A stretch of DNA of 11,158 nucleotides, taken from contig JALNVF010000108.1 of NCBI GenBank assembly GCA_023231445.1, positions 1 to 11,158 of the forward strand, given 5' to 3'. The translations under genes were made by a program, and so were the position numbers. This DNA is from Treponema sp. Its GTDB lineage: Bacteria; Spirochaetota; Spirochaetia; Treponematales; Treponemataceae. A model generated the notes under the pieces. That model saw only the letters and a list, made by a program, of their open reading frames with translations, ran no database searches and was not told the origin of the DNA. Shown here piece after piece: positions 5,715 to 11,158 of this stretch (position 1 is the first letter of the stretch; the number at the start of each line of letters is the position of its first letter).

Positions 5715-7100
5715 ATGAGTACATTGAGTACATTTGCAATCATTGCTGCAATTCTGGGACTGATGTATCTTGCCTATAAAGGCTGGTCTATCATTCTTAT
5801 CGCACCGCTTCTTGCGCTTGTTGCAGCAATTGGGTCGGGAGAATCGTTTATTAACATTCTCGGCAACGTCTATCTGGTAAAAGCCGCCGAATATATTAAA
5901 AATTACTTTCCGATATTTCTCTTCGGCGCAGTCTTTGCAAAAATTATGGAAAAGGGAGGACTTGCTGCTTCCATTGCGAATAAAATCGTAGAACTGCTGG
6001 GGCCTAAACGGGCACTTCTTGCAGTTATTCTTGGATGCGCAGTTCTTACATACGGCGGATTGAGCGTGTTTGTCGTTGCATTCGTCATGTATCCGTTCGG
6101 TGCAATACTCTTTAAAAGAGCCGGAATGCCGAAAAGACTGCTGCCTGCAGCGCTGTGGATCGGTATTTTTACCTTTACTATGGTAGCACTTCCCGGCACG
6201 CCCCAGATCCAGAATATTATTCCGTCGACGTACTTCGGTACTTCAACATGGTCCGGTATCGGCATAGGCTTATTTGCAACGGTTTTATATCTTGCAATCG
6301 GACTCGGCTGGCTCGGATACCGTTCAAAATATCTTATGAGTAAGGGCGAAGGATACGGGAATCATACAGAAGCAGAGACTGAATACATATCTGCGGAAGC
6401 CCTTCCATACTGGGGCATATCGCTTATACCGCTTGTTACGGTTATTGTTCTGAATATTTTCATAAATAATCCGTTCAAGTGGAGCTGGATAACATGGAAT
6501 GTTTCGTCAATATGGTCTATTACATTTGCAACAATAGTATCTTCCGTACTTGCAGTCATTATAGGACGGAAAAAACTTTTTGCTTCAGCAGCAGATAAAA
6601 AACCAAATAAAGACGGATTTCTGAAAGTTCTTAATGAATCGTCCATATCTTCCGGTACGGCCGTATTCAACGTTGCTTCAGGCTATGCGTTCGGCTGCGT
6701 TATAACAAGCGTGGCTGGTTTCGGTATTATCAGCGAAATGCTCATGAAGCTCAGCGCAAACGGTAATCCGCTGTTCTCTGCTGTTCTGAGTACCAGCCTT
6801 ATGGGGGGTATTACCGGTTCAGCATCAAGCGGTATGACGATTGCTCTGTCAAAATTCGGAGCGCAGTGGGCACAGATGGCTTCCAGTGCAGGTATACCGC
6901 TTGATGTGTTACACAGAATTGTGGCAATTTCCGCAATCGGAATAGATCCTGTTCCTCACTGCGGTGCACTTGTGACAATGTTTGCAATCTGCGGCCTGAC
7001 GCACAAGGAGTCATATTTCGACATCATCGTCATTCTGCTTATGAAATTTCTTGTGCCGTTCTTATGCGTATTATTTTATATGCTTACAGGTATTGTTTAA
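5715..7100 (+). CDS. GntP-family proton-coupled carboxylate permease
   Basis: A 461-residue, very hydrophobic integral membrane protein with about 12 to 13 helices from residue ~5 to the C-terminus, interrupted by hydrophilic loops at ~203-228 and ~288-310. Family features are the TYGGLSVFVVAF helix (112-123), the LPGTPQIQN stretch (159-167), the glycine/serine-rich GGITGSASSGMTIA segment and the DPVPHCGA segment near the end. GntP members bring in gluconate, other sugar acids, 3-hydroxybutyrate or D-serine with protons. The substrate here cannot be read. The ATG lies three bases after the flavoprotein stop, with AAAGGA at 5701-5706, so it is the last gene of the redox operon, and its cargo may be the acceptor or a precursor of it. 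Known fumarate/succinate exchangers (Dcu, DctA) belong to other families. The gene converges on the cyclase gene. Confidence 0.85.
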   Translation: MSTLSTFAIIAAILGLMYLAYKGWSIILIAPLLALVAAIGSGESFINILGNVYLVKAAEYIKNYFPIFLFGAVFAKIMEKGGLAASIANKIVELLGPKRALLAVILGCAVLTYGGLSVFVVAFVMYPFGAILFKRAGMPKRLLPAALWIGIFTFTMVALPGTPQIQNIIPSTYFGTSTWSGIGIGLFATVLYLAIGLGWLGYRSKYLMSKGEGYGNHTEAETEYISAEALPYWGISLIPLVTVIVLNIFINNPFKWSWITWNVSSIWSITFATIVSSVLAVIIGRKKLFASAADKKPNKDGFLKVLNESSISSGTAVFNVASGYAFGCVITSVAGFGIISEMLMKLSANGNPLFSAVLSTSLMGGITGSASSGMTIALSKFGAQWAQMASSAGIPLDVLHRIVAISAIGIDPVPHCGALVTMFAICGLTHKESYFDIIVILLMKFLVPFLCVLFYMLTGIV

Positions 7101-7122
7101 GCCGATTAATATAAAAACAGAA

Positions 7123-7191
7123 ATTAAAAAAAATCAGCCCTGCTTTCGGGAGCTTTTCAGTTTCCAGCTTTTAGACTCCCGGAAGCAGGGC
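7123..7191 (-). terminator. Strong intrinsic terminator for the cyclase, possibly bidirectional
   Basis: Arms 7137-7152 and 7176-7191 form a 16-bp stem with one G-T wobble and a 23-base loop. Read on the minus strand, the stem is followed by TGATTTTTTTTAA (eight T, 7126-7133 region), the classic Rho-independent pattern. On the plus strand it is followed only by ATCTTTATCTATTTTA, a weaker T-rich stretch, which could still end the permease transcript. It sits between the convergent genes (stops at 7100 and 7248); nothing else is seen in this 147-base gap. Confidence 0.85.
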
Positions 7192-7247
7192 ATCTTTATC
7201 TATTTTATGCAAATCCGTATTTTATTCAAGACTAATCCCCGTGAAGT

Positions 7248-10079
7248 TTATTTTGTCGTCATATTCATAACACCGTCCCAGTTTTCAGGAATCCCCTGCT
7301 CTATATAAGTCTTGCACCGGTCAGCAAAAATAAGAGCGGCTTCATCCCCCGGATTCATATGATTAGCTTCCATAAACATTTTTCCTGCAGTTCTGAAATC
7401 TTTTTCAAGGTATTTATCAAGTGCTGCATGGAAAGCATCTATTTCTGCAAGTTGTCCCGGCTCCATTTCTTTTTTAAAACCAAGTATATTATATAATTGT
7501 ACCGGTTTATTTATGCCGACTACGCGCACTTTATCAAGACGGCGGGAAACAAGTTCGTCCTTATGCTGACCACTGTCAGCTTCTTTCCATGTCTGTTCAG
7601 AGACAAGAACCCAGGATTTATATATTTTATTAACCCCCTCAAGACGGCTTGCAAGGTTTACATCGTTACCCATGATAGTATAGTTCATTTTCATGCTTGT
7701 ACCCATGTTTCCAACAACCATATTTCCCGTATTAACACCGACACGAGTTTCAAGCTCACGGGGAATTGATTTGTCCGCAAGATGTTTTTCGTTATACAGT
7801 TTCTCAGCCTGTTTCATCCGGACACCTGCCGCACATGCCCTGAATGCATGATCACTCAGATCGAGCGGAGCACCGAAGAACGAAACAATTTCATCGCCGA
7901 TATATTTGTCTATAGTTCCACCGTATTGAAGTATTATATCGCTCAATAATCCGAGATACTCATTCAAAATAGATACAAGTCTCGTCGGTGTTACCATTTC
8001 GCTGAAAGACGAAAAGCTTTTTATATCGGTAAAGAGGGCCGTAATGTGTTTATCTTCTCCTCCAAGTGTAAGTTTTCCCGGGTCGTTGACTATTTCATTG
8101 ACAACTTCCTTCGACAAATAGGTAGAGAAAGCCTGCCGGAGGAATCCCTTTTCTTTTTCACTGGAGGTAAAGCGGATTATAATTTCTGCAATATATTCTG
8201 TAATTATAAATAAAGAAGAAGCAACAAGCGGTATATACCACCCGAATGCAACCATAAGAAGAATCATGAGTACAATGACACCTATTACACAAATTCCTCC
8301 TGCTATGTTCTGTCTGGCATCAGCCTTTTCATGAGAAAGCAGCATTACAAAAAACAGTGATATACATGCTATAAGCATTCCGTACAGCCATGAAACAGGT
8401 TTTATAAAGTCCTGCTGAATGATTGTGTTAAAGACATTCGCGTGCGTACCGACATTCGGATAATTTCCAAAAAACGGATTCGTTCCAAGATCAGTCGTAC
8501 TGGAAGCTATATTACCGATAATACAGAACGAATCTTTATACGACTTTCTCATAGAGGTTATATATTGTTCGAATGTTTCGTCTTCGTTTTTGACTGAATC
8601 AAAATTTTCTTTCATTTTAGCCAGAAAATCATCAGTCTGTGTTTTTCCTATCGTTTTTATTAAATCCGGACCGCATGAATTTATTGACTGCATATAATCA
8701 GCATCAATAAACAGTTTTATATCGTTATAAAATGTATTTCTTTTTGAAAAATATGCGTTATACTCTTCCGGTGTTATACCGTCGATCACTTTACCGCTGT
8801 CGTCATATCCTGTACATTTTTCAAGCAGCTGCTGTTTTTCCGCTGTAATATCATCATATTCCTTTATAAGTTCCTGCGCCGCAGTTACGTATTCAAAATC
8901 AACACCGTATGAATTTGTAAGTCTGTTTGACTGAATATATTTCAAGCTGCTCACTATATTATCTTCCATTGAATCAAGCTGCTTCAAAAACAAAAGAGAT
9001 TCATTTCTGAAAGATTTTCCCTGAGGTTCATGCAGCCAGTTTATAAGCATTCTACCGTGCTGATCGAGCGGAATTCGTATATCAGTCCGGATCCTTCTTT
9101 CGGGCAAAAGCGCACCATGAACAATAAGGGTTCTTTTTGTGCGTTCCATGCTCTGCGCATCCAGAATATGGAGCAGAGGTGCAAACGTGAGCTGAGGAAG
9201 GTATTTTCCGTCATGTTCATAAAGAAGTTCAATACGCCTGCGGATACCGTCGCTGTCTATAACAACGTTAGTAAAGCCGGCACCGGCGGCCCTGCTTATA
9301 AGCGAATGCATTGCAGGTGAAAATCCGGAAGTAGTAAACTGTTCGCTGGAAGTAAATTTATTGTTCAGCGGTATGAAATTATTTTTGTCATTAACATCGG
9401 ACAGCAGCATACGTTTTTCCACATATGCCTTATCCGCATCGGAAAGCGGAATAGCAACGTCACGGGTATTGACCGTCAGCCAGGTATTTCCGAAAAACTG
9501 GATTGCCTGCCCGAAGTACTCATCGTTATTTCTGTACATTTTAGCCGTTATACTCTGCTGCAGATTCGATATCGACGGGTCTATATAGTCGGAAATCATC
9601 GTATTCGTAAGAGACGGAATTTCATTCCGTGCAACCTGCCCGCTTGCAACAGCACTTGAAAGTTCGTTTATAGTCTCAAAAATATCCTGTCTGCTTGCGG
9701 AAAAAGCTTTATTCAGATTCTCTTCTGCATGCGGTTCAACACCTTTCGGAGAAGGTGAAAGATATTCAATATCGAAGACGGCTCCGGCAGCTCCCAGTTC
9801 CTTCATGCGTATAAGACAATCGGCAAGGACATCTCTGCTCCACGGCCACTCTCCTATCGCATGAATAGATTCGTTGTCAATATTAACAAAAAGAACTTTT
9901 TTTGACTGTTCCGGTTCTTTCCGTATTCCTAAAAGAAAATCGTACATACGATAATCAAGTTTCTGAAACAAACCAAAAAAACCAAGTAACAGGTATACGG
10001 TGGTAATTGCAAGAAATATTATAAAATCAATCGACTTAAAAAAAGAGGAAGTCTTTCTGTTAACTTTCGTATTTGTCAT
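7248..10079 (-). CDS. CHASE2-domain class IIIb adenylate cyclase with TPR-like tail
   Basis: A 943-residue membrane-bound sensor cyclase. Residues ~17-38 form a membrane helix. A long extracytoplasmic CHASE2-type sensor follows (~40-560, including FVNIDNESI at 64-72, GEWPWSRD at 77-84 and FDIEYLSP at 102-109), then three membrane helices (~563-581, 592-613, 615-636) and a cyclase domain (~675-870). Metal-binding aspartates are D685 (FTDIKSF) and D729 (YIGDE). N808 and R812 (NLASR) match the transition-state residues. K725 with T801 (YTIMGND) is the substrate-selecting pair of class IIIb adenylate cyclases, so cAMP is expected. The last ~65 residues form a TPR-like repeat ending in ENWDGVMNM. 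Residues ~370-515 are an unusually long charged part of the sensor, probably partly coiled coil. The signal sensed is unknown. No Shine-Dalgarno sequence precedes the ATG; see the promoter entry. The start is 20 bases after the rnc stop. Confidence 0.9.
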   Translation of the reverse strand: MTNTKVNRKTSSFFKSIDFIIFLAITTVYLLLGFFGLFQKLDYRMYDFLLGIRKEPEQSKKVLFVNIDNESIHAIGEWPWSRDVLADCLIRMKELGAAGAVFDIEYLSPSPKGVEPHAEENLNKAFSASRQDIFETINELSSAVASGQVARNEIPSLTNTMISDYIDPSISNLQQSITAKMYRNNDEYFGQAIQFFGNTWLTVNTRDVAIPLSDADKAYVEKRMLLSDVNDKNNFIPLNNKFTSSEQFTTSGFSPAMHSLISRAAGAGFTNVVIDSDGIRRRIELLYEHDGKYLPQLTFAPLLHILDAQSMERTKRTLIVHGALLPERRIRTDIRIPLDQHGRMLINWLHEPQGKSFRNESLLFLKQLDSMEDNIVSSLKYIQSNRLTNSYGVDFEYVTAAQELIKEYDDITAEKQQLLEKCTGYDDSGKVIDGITPEEYNAYFSKRNTFYNDIKLFIDADYMQSINSCGPDLIKTIGKTQTDDFLAKMKENFDSVKNEDETFEQYITSMRKSYKDSFCIIGNIASSTTDLGTNPFFGNYPNVGTHANVFNTIIQQDFIKPVSWLYGMLIACISLFFVMLLSHEKADARQNIAGGICVIGVIVLMILLMVAFGWYIPLVASSLFIITEYIAEIIIRFTSSEKEKGFLRQAFSTYLSKEVVNEIVNDPGKLTLGGEDKHITALFTDIKSFSSFSEMVTPTRLVSILNEYLGLLSDIILQYGGTIDKYIGDEIVSFFGAPLDLSDHAFRACAAGVRMKQAEKLYNEKHLADKSIPRELETRVGVNTGNMVVGNMGTSMKMNYTIMGNDVNLASRLEGVNKIYKSWVLVSEQTWKEADSGQHKDELVSRRLDKVRVVGINKPVQLYNILGFKKEMEPGQLAEIDAFHAALDKYLEKDFRTAGKMFMEANHMNPGDEAALIFADRCKTYIEQGIPENWDGVMNMTTK

Positions 10080-10114
10080 GATAAGAGTATATCATAACTT
10101 TATTCTGATGTCAG
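10079..10114 (-). promoter_or_regulatory. Sigma70-type promoter placed for a leaderless cyclase mRNA
   Basis: On the minus strand CTGACA (-35, 5 of 6; 10109-10114) is followed by exactly 17 bases and then TATACT (-10, 5 of 6; 10086-10091), preceded by TGA, making an extended -10 (10086-10094). Counting six bases beyond the -10 places +1 at 10079, the A of the cyclase ATG. The -35 overlaps the last codons of rnc. The match was read by eye and start-site spacing varies by a base or two. Confidence 0.6.
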
Positions 10115-10825
10115 GATTAAATATGCAGCACGTGCGGCTTTCTGTTCCGCTTCTTTTTTATTTTTTCCACTCTCAGGACCATACGTCACACTCCCTAGAC
10201 GAACCGTAACGCTGAATGTCTGATCATGATCCGGACCGTTTATACTCACCGTTTCATACCGGGGACATTCTTTTGTTTTTTTCTGATACAGCTCCTGCAG
10301 AAGCGTTTTATAATCTTTCGTCCCCTGATCGTTCTGCACTTTTTCTATTTCCGGTATAAGAAACGAAAGAATATATTTTTCCGCACATTCATAGCCCGAA
10401 TCTATATAATACGCTCCGATTATTGCTTCCATACAGTCGGCAAGTATTGCCGGTTTTTTCCGTCCGCCACTCAGTTCTTCTCCGTGCCCCAGAATAAGCA
10501 TTCTGTCAATACCGAACCGGACAGCCACAGGGGCAAGTGTCTTTTCTGAAACAACGACAGATTTTATTTTTGCAAGATCGCCTTCAGGATTTTTCATTGT
10601 CTCAAAGAGATATGCGGCAGCAGCCAGACCAAGTACTGAATCACCCAGAAATTCAAGCCGTTCATTATTCAAATGACGTTCCTGCTCATTTTCATTCGAA
10701 TACGACCGATGATGAAAAGCAAGTTCAAGAAGAGAAAAATTATGAAATTTAAGTCCTAACGGTTTACAAAAAGCAAGAAGATCTTTTTTCCGTTCACAGG
10801 AAATATCTTTATCGTATATTCTCAT
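10100..10825 (-). CDS. rnc: Ribonuclease III
   Basis: A 241-residue endoribonuclease that cuts double-stranded RNA in rRNA and mRNA processing. The RNase III signature NERLEFLGDS lies at 54-63, with catalytic acids E55, E58, D62, D130 and E133 (ADCMEA). A double-stranded RNA-binding domain occupies ~169-241 (DYKTLLQELY, then GKNKKEAEQKAARAA). Length is normal for bacterial RNase III. The ATG at 10825 is chosen. The frame is also open to a TTG at 10846, but that codon lies inside the acpP terminator hairpin, so it is unlikely. No clear Shine-Dalgarno sequence precedes either. The gene follows acpP, as is common in bacteria, and is followed by the cyclase after 20 bases. The function is certain; the exact start is less so. 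Confidence 0.93.
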   Translation of the reverse strand: MRIYDKDISCERKKDLLAFCKPLGLKFHNFSLLELAFHHRSYSNENEQERHLNNERLEFLGDSVLGLAAAAYLFETMKNPEGDLAKIKSVVVSEKTLAPVAVRFGIDRMLILGHGEELSGGRKKPAILADCMEAIIGAYYIDSGYECAEKYILSFLIPEIEKVQNDQGTKDYKTLLQELYQKKTKECPRYETVSINGPDHDQTFSVTVRLGSVTYGPESGKNKKEAEQKAARAAYLILTSE

Positions 10826-10834
10826 TATAAGTAT

Positions 10835-10863
10835 AAAAAAACACAAGCCTTTACAGCTTGTGT
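10835..10863 (-). terminator. Intrinsic terminator after acpP
   Basis: On the minus strand ACACAAGC (10863-10856) pairs with GCTTGTGT (10848-10841), directly followed by seven T (10841-10835). The loop contains CTGTAAAG and can close further to a GUAA tetraloop with one bulged G. It ends 10 bases before the rnc start codon, so rnc expression would need readthrough or its own promoter. Confidence 0.75.
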
Positions 10864-10892
10864 TTGCTCAGCAAAGTTGCTTCTGAAACAAG

Positions 10893-10912
10893 AACAGACT
10901 TTACAGTCTGTT
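10893..10912 (-). repeat. 8-bp hairpin with GUAA tetraloop overlapping the acpP stop
   Basis: Arms 10893-10900 and 10905-10912 pair perfectly. The minus-strand loop is GTAA, a GNRA tetraloop. The stem takes in one base of the acpP TAA stop codon (10912-10914). It shares the loop octamer CTGTAAAG with the terminator hairpin 30 bases downstream but has no T-run of its own. It may protect the 3' end of acpP mRNA. Confidence 0.65.
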
Positions 10913-11154
10913 TATTTTTTTTCCTGTTCAGTCTTGATGAAATCATATGCATCACGGACTGTTTCAAACTCATTTGCTTTATCATCAGGAATACTTACAC
11001 CAAGTTCCTCTTCAATAGCATAAACAAGCTCATAGGTATCGAGACTGTCTGCACCAAGATCACCTCTGAAAGATGAATCCAAAGTAATCTTGCTTTCATC
11101 GATTTCCAGTTTCTCCGAAATGAGTTTCTGGATTTTGTTGAACAATTCGTCCAT
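10912..11154 (-). CDS. acpP: Acyl carrier protein
   Basis: An 80-residue acidic protein carrying growing acyl chains in fatty acid synthesis. The 4'-phosphopantetheine attachment site is Ser37 in GADSLD (34-39), followed by the conserved acidic helix ELVYAIEEELG and the SIPDD segment. Length and composition are typical; it is complete, starting at the ATG four bases from the window edge, so its promoter and ribosome binding site are outside. It is the first gene of the minus-strand group acpP-rnc-cyclase seen here. Two hairpins follow its stop codon, the second being a terminator. Confidence 0.97.
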   Translation of the reverse strand: MDELFNKIQKLISEKLEIDESKITLDSSFRGDLGADSLDTYELVYAIEEELGVSIPDDKANEFETVRDAYDFIKTEQEKK

Positions 11155-11158
11155 TTTC

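Noticed and set aside
10823..10840. TATACT and TATAAT sequences just upstream of rnc as its promoter
   Set aside because: No matching -35 was found at 16-18 bases, and TATAAT overlaps the ATG itself; the A/T-rich run is explained by the terminator T-tract.
10826..10846. TTG start giving an RNase III seven residues longer
   Set aside because: The TTG is in an arm of the acpP terminator hairpin, and the added residues come from its T-tract (Phe-rich), so they are unlikely to be translated.

Overview
The window reads as part of a chromosome of an anaerobic spirochaete, most likely a Treponema or close relative. The basis is the right-hand block (acyl carrier protein, RNase III, and a CHASE2-type adenylate cyclase with a TPR-like tail) combined with a quinone-free, soluble style of redox genes on the left. 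The taxon is inferred from gene content; nothing in the window proves it.

Left block, + strand, positions 1 to 7100. This is one tightly packed redox operon that starts upstream of the window. In order it holds the end of flxD (an MvhD-like [2Fe-2S] protein), flxC and flxB (two related proteins with two [4Fe-4S] clusters each), flxA (FAD/NAD(P)H oxidoreductase with a [2Fe-2S] site), a [2Fe-2S]/2x[4Fe-4S] electron-transfer subunit, a fumarate reductase-type flavoprotein, and a GntP-family permease. FlxABCD is the NAD(P)H-oxidising module that normally works with the HdrABC electron-bifurcating complex, so hdr genes are expected just left of the window. The two following genes resemble the soluble thiol:fumarate reductase TfrAB of methanogens. 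However, the iron-sulfur subunit lacks the HdrB-like CCG half, and no membrane anchor is present. My working hypothesis is a soluble route from NADH through Flx(-Hdr) to fumarate or another enoate, possibly coupled to ferredoxin reduction.

The spacers on each side of the iron-sulfur subunit gene (3100-3227 and 3915-4088) are unusual. Each is packed with perfect palindromes. Two palindrome types, an AATGACA-TCC(G)-TGTCATT hairpin and a GACGCGCC-TCC-GGCGC hairpin, recur in the same order in both spacers. None carries a terminator-like T-tract.

Middle, 7101-7247. The permease and the cyclase genes converge here. A 16-bp stem lies between them and has an 8-T run on the minus-strand side, so it is a strong terminator for the cyclase and possibly a bidirectional one.

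Right block, - strand, positions 7248 to 11158. Transcription runs acpP, then rnc, then the class IIIb adenylate cyclase. acpP ends in two hairpins with the same GUAA loop, the second followed by a T-tract. The cyclase has no visible Shine-Dalgarno sequence. Instead a near-consensus promoter sits in the rnc-cyclase junction, placed so that predicted transcription starts exactly on the A of the ATG, which suggests a leaderless mRNA. No tRNA, rRNA, CRISPR array, insertion sequence or prophage gene was seen.
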